DNA of 64,000 nt from Pterobdella sp. o SKG-2022 (GCA_964035795.1 OZ038322.1:4950925-5014924), one strand, 5' to 3'. Positions 23,661-36,714 are shown, counted from the stretch's first letter. Made by a program: numbers and translations. The notes: generated from the letters alone by a model not told the origin.

Positions 23661-24925
23661 ATTCTTTTGGTGCCCTTTTTTTTGGCTTAATGTCTTGATT
23701 CGTTTTCTCTTGCGTAATTGAGAACTTCTTTTATCAATATTTTCATGTCCATAAAAGCGTAGTTCTGTTCTGAAATTATAAGATTAAGTCCTAGTGATTC
23801 CTTTTGACATACGTGATTTTATAAAACTTCTCGTTTTAACAAAAAAACCGCTTCACCTAACAGTGATAAATAACTAGAAAAGCTGCATACATTGGTGGTA
23901 TTGTTTATAAAAGCTATCCTTATATCTTCAAACCCCATATTTAATAAACGAGAAACTTTTGCCTATTAGCTGAATGGGAATTATTGCTTTTGAGCATTTC
24001 AGTGCAGTTTTTTTTGAGTTGAGTGTTTTTTATATTGAAATTTTTCATGAAATTTTTTGTTTTGTATTTTCGAAAAAAATTTATCTATTATATTTTTTAT
24101 AAATAAAACTATTTTCTTGGAGCTGGGAAAAATATGAATATCAATTTTCAAATAGCGCTTTTTAAAAGCAGCTCAAAAGTTCTCAATTATGGTCATTACA
24201 AAAAAAGAAGTTTTATTTTGATAAACTATTCAACTTTGGTGTAACATACTAAAAATATCATTTTGACTGTATCAAAAGTGAAGTTTTTAAGAAGGGATGA
24301 TGAAGAGTAACTTAAAAAGTAGTGATTACACACCGGACTTATAAATAAAAACCTGATTTAAAATAATAAAAATCAGAAGGACAGTAATAATTGAAATAAA
24401 AATCATAATTGGAATAATAACAATAATCGAAATAATAAAAATAATAATAACGGACTATCTCAACCATAAGATCATTCAACAAACAAACCTTTGTATTTCA
24501 TGGAAAATGAATCGTGATGAACACAAAAAACTCAAGTAAAAGATTGAACTGTTTTTTTGAATATTGATTGATTGATTCTTTTTTAAAAATGACTAAACAT
24601 TTTCATGACACTTATTGTTACAACAAAATTTATTTGTGGTTATTTAAGGTTTCATTTTTCAAAACATGTCTAAGTCGGGAATGCCCAGGGACTTATCCAC
24701 GATTCAATTTTTAAAAATTTTTAATTTTGAATATTAAATATAAAAATATTGAAATTTCAAAAAAAAAATTTTTTTGACCGAAATTTTAAGTTACGGAAGT
24801 GTCACTTTTTGTGGCACCGGGCAGGTGTATATACAGTTTCGCAAATGGCATTCAATTTGTCTTTTATGAACGTGATTAATATTTTGATAATATAAAAATG
24901 TATTTATTTACAAAATTACTTATTT
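23661..24925. other. AT-rich spacer, no gene seen
   Basis: I see only A/T-rich DNA with an imperfect AATAAT-type simple repeat at about 24360-24455. No coherent peptide, splice pattern or hairpin stands out. Confidence 0.6.
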
Positions 24926-24929
24926 TTTA

Positions 24930-25650
24930 TAAATACTCAGTTATTTAGAGTGGAAAGAGTACCAGCATTTTAAGTGTAGGGGAACATCACATTTCATACA
25001 TTTGCTACATGTTCGTTTTTCACAGTTTGCACATCTGGGTTGATTACAAGATGCTTTGATATGTTCCGATGTATTATCTTTACGTGTATGAGAAAGAGCT
25101 CTAATATTTAAAATTGAACCAGTTTGAGAAGACTTTTGTGCTGGGATCTTGTAACTTCCCAAAGAAGGTAACACAATGTGGGACGTTGATTCCATAAGCA
25201 TTCGATGCCATGGTCACAACTTTGTTATCCTTCCATGCGACAACAGTGATTTTTTTTGACGTCATCATAGACATTGAGCCATGCACGTCTTTTTTTATTT
25301 CTTTTATGTTTAGCGAGAATTTTTTATTCTGTTTTCTCTTATTTTTCATGTTCCACGATAAGCTATTACCAGTAACAATTAGTGAGGTAAAAACTCCGAG
25401 AAGCGCAAAATAAACTAAACTGCAACTTTTGTCTCATATTTACTATTCAACAGGTCAATAAAAAACCTATTCTTAACCTCATAAAATTCATACCAAATTT
25501 TTTACTTTCATCTTTGAACCAATTTTCTAAAGAGTGTGTCAAATTTTCAAATTTCCATGAGGTTTGTCTTATAAAAAGTTTGTTATTCATTTGAAAGAAA
25601 ACAAAAAAGTGACACCCAGCGCTGCCGACTTTACTTCGTAACACGAAGTT
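24930..25650 (-). pseudogene. piggyBac-type transposase C-terminal remnant
   Basis: Two overlapping minus frames make the end of a PGBD-like transposase. The upper frame (25349 down) has GSMSMMTSKKITVVAWKDNK and VVTMASN, matching the piggyBac 'KW.DNK.V.ml S' segment. The lower frame (25201 down) ends in a cysteine-rich zinc-binding tail (CANCEKRTCSKCMKCDVPLH, then CW and FHSK), as in piggyBac transposases. A frameshift separates the two parts and the N-terminal catalytic region is missing or unreadable beyond 25650. Termini and a TTAA duplication were not identified. Confidence 0.72.
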
Positions 25651-25959
25651 GAATGGAATATGTACATTTTTTGAAGAATTATTTTTCCATGAAACAAACT
25701 GATCATGTTTAAATCAGTATGTTTCAATCGTTTTTTACATTCTTTCGAGTTCTTATGTTGACTTCATGAGTTTTATTTTGTAACACATACCAGGAATATT
25801 TAATTGATTGAAGCGAATGCCAACAGATATGTTTTATCAAAAACATAATTTTTTTGAACAAATTTATGAAATATTAATATAAAACTAAATAAACCAAAGA
25901 TTATTTCTGAAATGAAAAATTAAAATATTGGAATAGTTTAAGTACGTATGAATGAAAAA

Positions 25960-27490
25960 ACTATGACAGCAGCAAAAAAACATAGCTTGTTATAAAATAA
26001 AATAGCAAGAGAGAACGATACAGAAATAGCTGATAAACTTGGAAGCCATCTCACAGAAAATTTTCTGAGCGTTACCACGAACAATGACCAGCGACAAACT
26101 ATCAAACAACCATTTAGGTTCTTTGGGCTCATCTTTAGCCTTAGATATGCGTTTTTCCAAATCAGACAAAAATGAGAAGGCATAAGTACCAAAGCTACCA
26201 GAGGTTTCAACCGCTAACGGGACAAAAATATGGCTATCTGCAAGGCTTCGATATTTTTGTATTTTCGCCATTTCTGCTTGTTGGGAAACCTATCAGAGTT
26301 TGACCACAGTGTGATGCAAGTGAAAAGACAAAAAAAAATTAAAGCAAGTATAAGATAAAGCATTTGCCAGCCTTATAAGGGAAATGGTAAGCCCGTCTAG
26401 ATATTTGCTAGCTCCTCTGTCAAGGTTCCAGCTGACTAAAAAATCCAACTTTGTCTAGGACGCGTTTGCTCAAATCGTTTAGAGCCTGATGTCTAGGAGT
26501 GCGTCCAGCACTTAATTTGCAGGATAATGGATGTCTGCCAAAAACGTCGACAAGCTTCGCAACGACATTAGTGTGGCAAAAATAAACACAATCCAAAACG
26601 GAAGAATATCCCAATTCTGAAAGATTCATCGTTTAGCAGCCCATCCGTTGCTGAGTTTGGCAGAGTTCAGTCAGACACCGGAACAATTTTTAAGGCAGAC
26701 GCTAAGAATGCAAGTTTGTGTTTATAGAGTTTTTTTTCAATTAGCTGCACGAAGCTAAACACATGGATCCATCACTGCATCGAACTCGATCTTTGACCCA
26801 TGTCCGTTAATGTTATTGAGAGCACCAGAGATACGCGTAAAAAGAGATAAGCTGGAAGTGCAAAATCGGAGTGTGAACGAAGACCAATTCCTTCATATCT
26901 AGCAGAAAGTTTTTCTTGCAACCAACCTGTGACATCAAAATTATTATTTCCAATTTTGGCGGCTCCTTCCTTAAGCTTCTGCACATATTTTAGTAAAAGC
27001 GCATGAGCGCAATAGCTGGACGAACACCTCATTAAGAAATGTTTAGACATTGCAAAACTATTTTCAAAAAAGAAAAAAACTTGGTGAGCATTTAGTTATG
27101 ATAATCTATCAATCATTTTCAGTAGCTGGGAGTTTTGCGCTAAAAGTGAATCTTAGATGGCAGAGCTAAAAATTATTAGCTTCCCAAAAAGGGTGACATT
27201 TTTTAGTATGCCTCGGATTTTTTTCAAAGCGTTCTAAGTCGACCGCGCCTAGAATACTTACAACTTCAGCTTTGGACGCGTTTATTTCAAGGCTGATCAA
27301 AGAGTGAGCAGCAAGAAAGCTTTTTTAATCATGAATGATTTTTTCAGGTGGTCCTCCTAAAGTTTCATCATCAAGCTACCTTATATTCGGTGGAACCGAC
27401 CTTGTTATGACGTCAAAGGCTAAAACGATTAGTGAGGAACCGATAGGATCGCTTTGATGAACTCCGGATGCTGATAACATTATTTGGTCC
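25960..27490 (-). pseudogene. Reverse-transcriptase-family gene, C-terminal half, decayed
   Basis: Read on the minus strand from about 27490 to 25990, broken frames give conserved blocks of an animal RT-containing element. These are WLQEKLSARYEGIGLRSHSD with ALPAY (about 26810-26940), then FGRHPLSC and GRTPRHQALNDL (about 26470-26550), and finally PLAVETSGSFGTYAF and a VIVRGNAQ segment (about 26070-26230). The order matches proteins that carry an RT upstream and an RH..LND region downstream. The catalytic YADD part is not recognisable here. A second fragment of the same family is inserted at 39891-40993. Confidence 0.62.
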
Positions 27491-27714
27491 ATACAGAAAA
27501 GTTCGCTCTGACTTCTCTTAAATTTTAATTTACAAGTTTTTTGATAAATGTTATTTTAAACACATCTGCAAAAACTTTCTCTTTCCATGAAAAAATTTAC
27601 TAAAACTGCAAAAAAAAGGCTCCCCACAAAACACTCAGACAAAAAATTTTGTTTATTAACTATGAAAAAAAGCATTTAATAATTTGAATTTTAAAACGCT
27701 ACAGAAGCTCACTG

Positions 27715-28620
27715 CGAGATTTTAAGGTTAAGAAGTGGCGACAACATTGGGTCAGACCACCACCTAGTCGTCACAAAGAAATCTATCCACAAGAAACAAT
27801 CTGCCGAAACCAAGAAAAAAGTTCAATGTCAGGAAACTGAAACAGAAAGACACAAGCAATGTTTCAGTTTTCTCTTCACAACTGCTTCGATATGCTACAG
27901 TCAAACGAAGCAGAAACAGTTGAGCAGAGATGGTCAACCTTTAAAGAAGCGGTTGCGAGAGCCTGTGAAGACGTCTTAGGACGAGCACATTTCAGAAAGA
28001 AACCGAGGATCAGTGACGAATCATGGAAGGTGGAAAAGAGAAGACTGGCTAAACAAGAGACTAACCAGGCAAAGACTCACCATCAGAAACAGCAAGCATC
28101 TGACAGACATTCCGTTCTTTCAAAAAAAGTCATAAAAGAGTTATGAGCAGACAAAAAAATGTACTTCAAGACTTTCGCTGATGAAGCAGAAGAGGCAGCT
28201 AGCAAGGGCTCAAAACTTTGTATGCCACCACCAGAATCCTCAGTGGCTGACACTGTAATCCAAACAGGCTTTTGAGAAACAAAGAAAGAAGACTGCTTAC
28301 AACGATGGAAGACCAACAAGCGAAGTGGAAGGAACATTTTCAAGAAGTTCTAAATCGACCTGCTTTAGAGCAAAGACCTCAACTGAATTCGAGCGATGGG
28401 TCAGCCACACTCTACGGAAAGAGCCTGAAAATAGACAGGCGCTTGAATGGGACCCGCAAAAAAAGAAAAGGAAAGACTTCCAAAGCAGACCTAGAGAAGA
28501 AGTCTAAACTGTTAGCTGCAGAACTTTGGCTTAACATAGGAAGAAGCCAAAACCAGCGCTAGAGACAGAGGGAGATGGAAGAAAATTATTGAAGCCCTAT
28601 GTTCCCTTAGGAGTCTGAAT
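27715..28620 (+). pseudogene. LINE fragment: end of endonuclease and EN-RT linker
   Basis: The fragment begins with GSDHHLVVTKKS at about 27748-27785, the terminal SDH motif of an AP-like endonuclease. It continues through the linker with RWSTFKEAVARACEDVLG, SDESWKVEKRRLAKQ and then LLTTMEDQQAKWKEHFQEVL (28295-28354). These are hallmarks of RTE/BovB-like and related LINEs. Frames shift several times and no RT core follows. The 3' end is lost in A/T-rich DNA near 28620. Confidence 0.75.
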
Positions 28621-28624
28621 AACT

Positions 28625-29440
28625 AAAAGTAATATTAATAAGGCAATGATACAAAATATTTTCCTCCTTATTGTTTTTATACATGTTCCTATATAAGTTA
28701 TCTATTAATTGGCAAAAAAGTATGTGGAGTGGGGCACGGTGTGTCTACTTTGGCGGCTTGATGTTTTAAAAATTATATACTCACACTTTTCAAAATTGAA
28801 TATTAATATTTTAAAGCTGTATATTCTTGAAGGGAAAAAGCCAAAAGAATTGTCACTAACAATGTTTTGAACTTATCAAATTAAAATAGGTTGGATTCCT
28901 GATTAAAATATTTTTAAACATCAGATACTTGAAAGAATAAATTTAGAAAGTGAAACTAAAATTTTAAAAATAAGCAAAAATTGAAATATGAATAAAACGA
29001 AAATAATGATATAAGTAATAATAAAACAAAAAAAATAATAATAATAGAATAATAATAACACTGCCATTGGAGAAAAACGCCGAATATCTTCCTAATTGAT
29101 TAAAGTGAAAAAAAATGTATGCATGATAGTTTTCGAAAATAAATATTTTATAAAAATTTTCATGATAAACTTTGAAATATAGGTATGAATACAATAGAGG
29201 AGCATGCGGTAAAACGTAAAAAAGCAATGTTTTCATCAAAATGAATTTATTCGAACAAAAATTTCGTTTTCAATAGGAAAGAATGGAAAAATAATTATAA
29301 TACAAAGAACCCTTTCATTACGAAACAAACAAATTCTGGCAGTTGATAAAAAATGGACCCACGATGCTGAAAGCTTTTTCCAATCAATAAAATTAAGGTT
29401 TTGGCGCGAATCGAAGGTGGCTTGTCGAAGTTACAATGGC
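28625..29440. other. AT-rich spacer, no gene seen
   Basis: The stretch is A/T-rich, with an AATAATAAT-like simple repeat at about 28995-29060. No coherent peptide was found on either strand. Confidence 0.6.
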
Positions 29441-30100
29441 GTCTCGAAGAGTCGATTTTTATACTTGAAAACTAAATAATTCATTTGAAAATGTCAAAAT
29501 ATTATTATTTAAAATAATTTCGGAATTTATTTCAAAATTTGATAACTTAGTACAATTACATACAAGAACTACTTCTTAGGATGATTTCGGATTTTTTGCT
29601 TTATATAGAAAGTAGATAAATTGAGAATATCAACAATTTTCATCTTATGCAACAACAAAAATTACAAAGATAAACACTTCATGGTTTTTGGGGTAATAAA
29701 AGCTGGCATTACTTGGATGAAAGTTCTATAAAAGTTTAAAAAAAATATCATTTAATTAATATCAAAGAATGTAACAATGAAGAAAAGGATAAGCAATTTC
29801 TGGTTTCAATTGTGATGATGTGGAAGTCCCATTGAAGAAAAAAGATAAAAACAATGAAGTTGTTCAAATTTTGTCTAAAATTAACATTTGATTGCTCAAA
29901 ATATTTTATCTGAAGTTTCATCTATGCATACTTTTTTGTTTATTATCACAGATTTAATTATTTTATACATTCATAAAACCAACTCAGTTTTCTCGATGTC
30001 ATTTATAAAAGTCTTATTAGGGTTGCTTTTGTTTCAATTAACAGACCCTTTTTTCATATAATCTTAGTTAACTGTTTAGTTTATTTAGTTATACTTGCAT
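29440..30100 (+). repeat. Dispersed repeat X, copy 1
   Basis: About 650 bp from GAGTCGATTTTTATACTTG to TTTAGTTATACTTGCATAG recur in reverse complement at 53190-53860, and in a more diverged form at 54000-54510. Shared words include ATGGGACTTCCACATCATCAC on the other strand and a run around AACTCAGTTTTCTCGATGTC. No coding potential or terminal repeat was recognised. It could be a nonautonomous DNA element or an LTR/UTR piece. Confidence 0.7.
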
Positions 30101-30429
30101 AGTTTTTTTTATATTGTCATTTCTAAGAAAATTGTTTAAATGAATGAATTACTCAAAATAATTCCATAAAAATTAAATATGAAAATTGGGGTGGTATTTA
30201 ACAATTTTTTTACCTCGATTTATGGAAGAACTTTAATACATTTATTGAGCGAAAAAACAGCTATAATTTTCGATGAATTAAGACTTATCATAATACATCA
30301 GCAAAAAGTTTATTTAATAACTATGGTTAAAAAGAATTTAAAAAAAAGACTATAAGTATTAAAATTTGGTTATAAACTAATTGAGAAACAACTTATTTTT
30401 CAATGCTCTTATTTTGATACGGTCTGGTG

Positions 30430-31920
30430 CCTGGCGTGCAAATACAGAATGGTAAACTGTCAAAATAAAGCCAGAACTACTAACCAGTTTTTTAGCGGAA
30501 CTCTCAATGTTCAAAGTTTAACTAGCAAAAAAAAAAGAAAATGCTTAGATAAATTTTTTGTCGACTACAACTTGGAGGTACTTTACCTCCAAGAAACAAA
30601 AACAAAAAACGATGAAACAATGCAGCAAAAAAACAGCAATCTACACTCACTCTTTTTCAGCATACACCACTACAGTCAGAGATTTGCAGTGAGTAAGAAA
30701 AGGACTAATCTCATCAAACACTATATTTCGGACAAAGTTGTAGTACTGGAAGACAATCTCGAAGGTGCACATTTCAAAGTAATGAACTGCTATGAACCAA
30801 CACAAATCCTTTCAAATAAAAAAAGAAAAATCTATGGAGATTTTTTTGAAGTATTTCAGGCAAATATAAAACAAAACCAAACCAAATACTCATACTACAA
30901 GGAGACTTTAATGCGAAAATAGGCAGAAGCTCAATCAAGTCTACACATAAAGGCCACTTTTCGAGAGGGTGTGAAAATAGAAATGGCAGCTTATTGATAC
31001 AAGGAAGATATGAAGATGATATATTTTTTACTCAACGACACCAGTCTGAGATTGAGAACCAAAGAAGTAGGACCCACTTTTGACACCAATATAGGCATTC
31101 TTCAAGAAGAGGGTCTCAGTCCAATACTCCTTCACCACATACCTGGAAGCAGCGTTGAGAGAAGTCAGAAAAATGTTCATGCCCATGACATTGCGTATTG
31201 CTGATGATGTTAATTTATAAGCAAAGACGGCGTCAGACTAAATACAAAGAAGAAAATACTGGAAAAATGGAACCTAAAGATGAATCTAACAAAAACGGAG
31301 ACTTTCAAAATCAGATTCAACAACGAGTGGAAAAATGCGAAAAAACTCGGCATGCTACTCGATACGAAGCAAGAGTGGAAAAGGCGAAAGAATCTAACAA
31401 CAACGGCAATGCTAAAGCTAAGAAAAATATGAAACTCGGGCATAACAAAAAATAAAAAAATAAGGACATACAAAGCTTACGTTCAAAGCATTTAGCTTTT
31501 TTTTTGTAGCATGTGGGCAATGAACAAAGGGATGGTTAGATGGGTGAATAGTTTTAACCAAAGAATGATGCGGCATGTATGTGGTGTTTTTTGGCCAAAC
31601 CGCATGAAAACAGAAACCGTGAATGTCTTGATTGAACTAGCCTCTCAAGTCGTGACAAGGCTACGTTGGCAAATGTTAGGACATATTCTGCGCATGAATG
31701 ATCCGGTTCCAGCTAAACAAACCACCATCAAATGCCTTAAAAAAACACGCACAGCGTGGAAGATTTAGCACCAGCTTTCTTACAACGATCAAACACGATC
31801 TAAAAGCCCACAAACTAAACATAGATCAAGCAGTTGAAGTAGCGTAAAACAGGGACCTATGTAAGCTGGATGGAAGACGTACACCGGCGTCGAAAATCTG
31901 AGAATATTCTGACACTCAAT
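30430..31920 (+). pseudogene. Internally deleted RTE-like LINE
   Basis: An N-terminal endonuclease segment (30449-30922) has GTLNVQSL and YLQETKTKND. The catalytic GDFNAKIG follows at 30901-30924 in the next frame. The RT core is mostly gone: a GILQEEGLSPILL segment (about 31099-31137) is followed by VHAHDIAY and, after a frameshift, ADDVN (about 31195-31212). The tail at 31511-31768 has RLRWQMLGHILRMND, the usual C-terminal block of RTE-type elements. It is nonfunctional through deletion, stops and frameshifts. Confidence 0.78.
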
Positions 31921-32029
31921 TTTATCACTATTCTTTTCTTTTCGCAAACCCTAATATATATATACATTATTTTAATCTTAATTTGTAACTTCAAAAAAAC
32001 TTATTTTTTGATTTAAAGAAATTAATATT

Positions 32030-32340
32030 CATGCCTCCCCTTGCTTTTTCCAAGTTCTTTTTGTCAATTTTTTGCAACTTTATCAGTATTGGGTCTAGGA
32101 ATTTGTGTCCACTTGCAACTGTGGATCATTGAAGCCATATCTTACCGATTTTATCTCCAGGCTATCCCGTATTAATAGTTTTATTTGAAGGGTTGCTTTA
32201 CTTTTTAAAATTATTGTTTTGAAGATCACTGGCTTATCCCAGTCCACTTTTCTTTGAGAGCATTTTCGCGCGTGCTTGCTTATACCTGAAATTGTGCTTA
32301 AATCCTTATTTGATTTCAAATCTCTTTCATGTTATTGCAT
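32030..32340 (-). pseudogene. Penelope/GIY-YIG-like tail fragment
   Basis: The minus frame at 32319-32095 gives SKHARKCSQRKVDWDKPVIF followed by GFNDPQLQVDTN. The same end block appears at 55490-55620 and 57040-57160, each time upstream of or within a lectin copy region. The H...VDW pattern resembles the end of GIY-YIG domains of Penelope-like elements, but the family call is tentative. Confidence 0.4.
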
Positions 32341-32967
32341 TGGGGTTTCCATATTGAACTTTATCTGCGCGATGTAACACTTTTCAAGATTGCGCGAATA
32401 TTTCAGTTTGTATATCCACTTTTGGTCCAATCTAGTGTGTTTTGCTTTATTTGCAGCACAAAGAATGTTTCTTAGTTTGGGGCCAGAAGAACAATGAAAG
32501 GACACATTATCATGCTTTTTATAAGTGTCGATTCATATGTGGGATGTAAGGTATTGAGACCTATGCAATAATAATCTTGAATATTATTTATAAGCACATT
32601 AAGATGTTTCTAAAAAGTTACAACTGGAATGACATAGCTGATTCCATCTGAACTGAAAACTCGTGACATGTTTTATGTGAAATTCACTTTTTGAAAAATT
32701 AAAAATTTATTCTGCAAATAAATAAATCAAAAATCTATTGTTGAATTCAATAAAAAAATAAATGAAAACGTGTTTTGAATATAGCCGTAAATGTTGTTTT
32801 CCGTTGAGATAGATAATTTTGAAAAAAGCTCAAAGTTGAGTACACTTTAAGTTTTTAAAATAAAAAGATTATTCAGTCAATAACTAGCCAATCAATTGAA
32901 AAGAACTGGAAACATGCTCAAAAATGCATTATTCTTAATTAAAGGAATAAATTATTTGAGCGAAATC

Positions 32968-32974
32968 TATAAAA
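32968..32974 (+). promoter_or_regulatory. TATA box upstream of lectin copy 1
   Basis: TATAAAA lies 149 bp before the ATG at 33117. The surrounding 200 bp are conserved upstream of all three lectin copies. A pyrimidine-rich TTTATTTTGCAG follows about 30 bp downstream. Confidence 0.55.
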
Positions 32975-33116
32975 GCTGTATGGAACAGATGAAAACTGTC
33001 TTTATTTTGCAGGTTTTAAGGTTGTTTTGACGAATTGGTTTGCATTATTCTTTTGTTCAAAGCCACATTGAATGATAAAAAACGTTTTAGATAATTGAAT
33101 TTTGATAATACCAGAT

Positions 33117-33995
33117 ATGTCTCTGAACCTTGCGGTTGTTTTGGCCATTGTTTTCATCTTCTGGACTTCTGCACAAGCAAGTTAGTTTTGAGTATTATTC
33201 GAGAATTTTTCACTTTTGAGATAACTGAGACATGTGACTTTTTTCGGCGGCTCACTAATTATTTCTATAAGAAGGAAATTCGGATTGGAACTTTTTTGAG
33301 TTGAGTACAACTGACATTTTGAAAACATTCTTCCTTTTGATTAATGTGATCGGTTGGTTTAATAGAAAGAATAAATCTGTTTAGTTTTTATATTATAGTA
33401 ATACTAAGTTTAAAAAGTTCCAATGGAAAAATATGATGTCTATTTTGAAACTGATTTGAGTTTTAACCATGTATTAATCTACAGAATGTCCAGAAGGCTT
33501 CACTTTGCGGAAAGACTTATGTCTGAGAGGTTTCACCGAAAAAAAAACCTGGATAGACGCCCAAAGCCTGGCTGAGAATATTTACCAAATAGCCGTTGTA
33601 CTTGGCAGACCAGAGTGCAGTTGTTCATTTCAAACGGAAAACAATGAAATTTAAGCACTTTCAAATCTTATTCTTAAGCTCGTCAAAGTTCTTTCACTAT
33701 TTTTTTTCGAATTGAATGCTAAATAAGACATCACCTACCAGCTACATACGCATGGATTGGAGGGCTCGTGTATAACTTCCACCCTTACTTCTTCAAGACT
33801 GTTTTTTCTGCAAGTTTTAATCCGGATCTATGGGTTCCTCCAATTCCCAACAATAACGTATACACATCGTGGCATGTTAGCAAGCCACATGATGAGGGGC
33901 AAAAAAGATGCATTCAACTTTCAGAGAATCACAACTGGAATGGTATTATCTGTCACCAACATTCTAGTTTTATATGCCAAGCTGATCGCAACTGA
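33117..33995 (+). pseudogene. C-type lectin copy 1, probably inactivated
   Basis: Exon 1 (33117-33180) encodes a signal peptide, MSLNLAVVLAIVFIFWTSAQ, followed by a GT donor. Exon 2 (33485 to about 33650) encodes the first half of a C-type lectin domain, with CPEGFTLRKDLCLRGF and the WIDAQ motif. Its donor is destroyed: the GTAAGC of the other copies is TTAAGC here. Exon 3 (33742-33995) keeps a WIGG core and NFHPYFFKTVF. However, WIGG is not in the frame that continues from the exon 2 end, which reaches TAA within eleven codons. The sugar-binding EPN of copy 2 is KPH here. I therefore call it a pseudogene, though an unknown alternative splice could rescue part of it. Confidence 0.72.
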
Positions 33996-34102
33996 AGTGA
34001 AAATTCAAGCTTTGTTATATGCGAAAATTTAAATTTTTGTTTGGCAAATGAATGAATAAAAATTTATGGTATAATGTATAAATGTAGGAAAATTTATTGG
34101 CA

Positions 34103-34142
34103 GATGAATTACGGGTTGACCCTTACTTCCCGTAATTCATCC
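34103..34142. repeat. Short perfect hairpin after lectin copy 1
   Basis: GATGAATTACGGG is followed after about 13 nt by CCGTAATTCATCC, a 12-bp stem. It lies about 110 bp past the lectin stop. It may be a tiny foldback element or a transcript-end hairpin. It is not present after copies 2 and 3. Confidence 0.55.
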
Positions 34143-34384
34143 GCGAATTAATTTCTCTTTTTTCACATTTAAATATTTATTTAGTCAATATATAGAAATT
34201 TATGAAAAAAATTTCGAATAAGTAAATTCAAAATATTATTTTCACTGCTTCACATTATTTATCTTTAAAAAATAACTTTTTTTTTTAAATAAGCGTTTTT
34301 TTGTTTCATTATTAAATTTATACGAAGAATTTTTGTATATTATATACATTTTAGACAAACCATCTAAAATTATCCTAGCATCAG

Positions 34385-34744
34385 TTTTCAGTACGCTCTC
34401 ACAAGAATCGGACAAGGCGCTGAGTACAACAACCGTGAATACGCCTCAGACAAGGCCAAAGCAACAGTGTTCGTCGTCGAATACGCAAGGGTGAGTAGGC
34501 GCAAAACTGATAAGTCGAGCAGGAAAACCATACGAGGGCTTCAAAGAGATACTCGTAGACTATAGGGTTCCCTCCAGCAATCACTAGAGTGCCCATTCAC
34601 TCTCGATGAGCTCCGCCACGCACTTCATCAATTCAAACCAAGGAAAGCTGCTGGCTCTGGCGGGATTGTTCCAGAGATGTTAAAACAACTGTTCCCTGCT
34701 GCATTCCCCGTTTTCTTCCAACTTTTTAACAACAGCTGGACCAC
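34385..34744 (+). pseudogene. LINE RT N-terminal fragment
   Basis: The plus strand reads DELRHALHQFKPRKAAGS (about 34605-34655), then GGIVPEMLKQLFPAAFP and FFQLFNNSWTT. This is the RT motif preceding the palm (the 'K..KA.G.DGI..E.L' block). It is GC-richer than its surroundings and abruptly truncated where a Tc1 remnant begins. Confidence 0.72.
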
Positions 34745-35885
34745 CCAATGATGCCGATTATTTTTTCTGTTTTGAGAAACCACTTATGTCAAATAGTCCC
34801 AAACGTTTTCAATAGGACTCAGGTCTAGACTCTTTGATGGCCATTCGAAAACATCGATTTTTTGTTGCGAAATCCACGCTTTTGCCGGCTTGAACTTGTG
34901 AATCTCCGCATTGTCTTGTTGGGAAATAAATTTCTTGTCATGAAATTTATCCAAAAAAGGGATTAAATAATTTTTCAATGTTTTGGAATATTTTTGCGAG
35001 TCTTGACATTTTGTCAAAATTTCTAAGTCGGTTTTTTCTTTCACACTAACTTCGCCCCAAACCTTCACTGATCCTCCTCCGCCAACACGCTTTTAAAAAT
35101 TCTTGGATTTTTTTGCAAATTATGCCAGTAGTACTGACATCCATCTGGTTCATCAAAACTAGTTTTTTTTTCGTCAGAAAATTTATTTCATCCCAATCCG
35201 ACATCCAAAAAATTTTCTCTTCGGCAAACTTCATTCTTACTTCTTTATGAGCTGTCTTCAGGTCTAGTGCTGGTTTGCCTTTTGAATATTGCAGATTTAA
35301 AAAAGTTTTCAACAATCGACAAACTGCAGCAGCAGGCAAATCCGATGATTTTTTGATTATTGTTGAAAAGATTCCTTGTTGCGAAGCGGTTCTAACTATG
35401 TTGTGAACATCTCTTTCTATTTCTTCCACTTGTTTTTTCAAACTTTTTTTGTTCAAATTCTTTAAATAGTATCTTTTTGTCTATTCCAAACGTTTCATCT
35501 GTTTGGCATGTTTTTTTTTGCTCCAACCCTTCCTTTTACTGGCCAAAATTTCAATCTTTCTCAGATAATTGATTAAATTTCTCCTAATGTTTTGAAATGT
35601 TTGAATCTCAATGATAATTGTTTAAGGAAATAGTTATTGGAACCAAAATTAACTGAATAGCTTACTTTTATCGCTCAAAGAAAAGGCGCGCAAATTTTTA
35701 TGAGCAGGCTTTTCTAAAACGATTGCTGAAAAACTTCAAATATATACTCTAGTTTGATGTTTTTTTTTCAAATTAATTATGTTTTTGAAAGATTTTTAAT
35801 GATATATTTGAATGTAAGAAAATCAATCTTGGTCCAAAGTTATTTAAATTTTTAGGGTGCACTAGTTTTTGTGAGCTGCACTATA
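34745..35885 (-). pseudogene. Tc1-type transposon remnant (DD34E)
   Basis: The minus strand from 35456 to 34784 makes a Tc1/mariner transposase in two frames. It has HKEVRMKFAEEKIFWMSDWD, then MKVWGEVSVKEKTD, then FISQQDNAEIHKF and LDLSPIENVWDYL. The spacing from the QQD aspartate to the PIE glutamate is 34 residues, as in Tc1. The first catalytic Asp region (expected FSDEK) reads FLTKKK, so the enzyme is dead. A likely right terminal repeat, GTGCACTAGTTTTTGTGAGC followed by a TA-containing end, is at 35857-35885. The left end is missing at the join with the LINE fragment. Confidence 0.82.
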
Positions 35886-36710
35886 CGTTAGCATAAAATA
35901 AATGTGTTGAAATTATTGGTATTTATAGTAAAATAATTGTTTAGGTTCAAGCAAGTTCCAATTACAACCATTGAGAATGCATCACTTTTATAATAATCTA
36001 TGTAACTAAATAATCTAAAAAGTTTAAAGGATTATTTTTTAATTGATGGAGTTTAGGTATGTTTTAGATTTCAAAGAATAACATTTTTCCTTTTTCGTAG
36101 TGAAATTAATCTTCATTAATTCATATGCAATGTTTAATATATTGTTTGTGAAATCTTCATCGGAAAGTTGACTTTTGATTTATTGGTCATTTTCATCAAT
36201 TTGTTTTCATTTCTAGAAATGTATGCAACAAAAACACTTGGAACTCCTAAAATAATAGAAAAATGGATATTAACTTTATAACAACGAAATACTAACTAAT
36301 TTTTATAAGGTTTTCTTTACGAAATATAATTTTTTCTTGGATAAATATATCTGAACTACTTTTTTATGGAATTATAAATGAAAATGCGTTACTATTATAA
36401 TGAAATGACGATTTTTATTCAACCTGTTGAACCATCACGCCATCGGGCGTTGTGGTGATTTTAGCAATGCTTTTAACCACTATAATGTGGCCAAGATGAT
36501 GAAACAGAACACTTGTAAACAGGATGTGGCAAAAGTAATAAAAAAAAATTAATTCAAAGAATAATCTGCGAAGGAGAATCTACGTAATGAAAACTGGATT
36601 CAAATTTTAATGTCAATTTTAAGTTATAAAAATAAAAGATCCCGAAAAAATGATAGTGCTAACTAAATGCAATATAATATATGAAAGAATTCAAATTCAC
36701 TGTTTTTTCA
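35886..36710. other. AT-rich spacer, no gene seen
   Basis: No coherent coding sequence was found. A small imperfect hairpin (ACCATCACGCC ... GGCGTTGTGGTG) lies at about 36430-36457. Otherwise the stretch is plain A/T-rich DNA. Confidence 0.55.
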
Positions 36711-36714
36711 CTTA

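Noticed and set aside
24360..24455. AATAAT simple repeat as a regulatory element
   Set aside because: Simple repeats of this kind are expected in DNA this A/T-rich, and nothing nearby gives it a role.
33095..33304. 69-codon plus ORF overlapping the lectin signal exon
   Set aside because: It is the wrong frame across exon 1 and intron 1. The lectin frame with GT donor is conserved in three copies.
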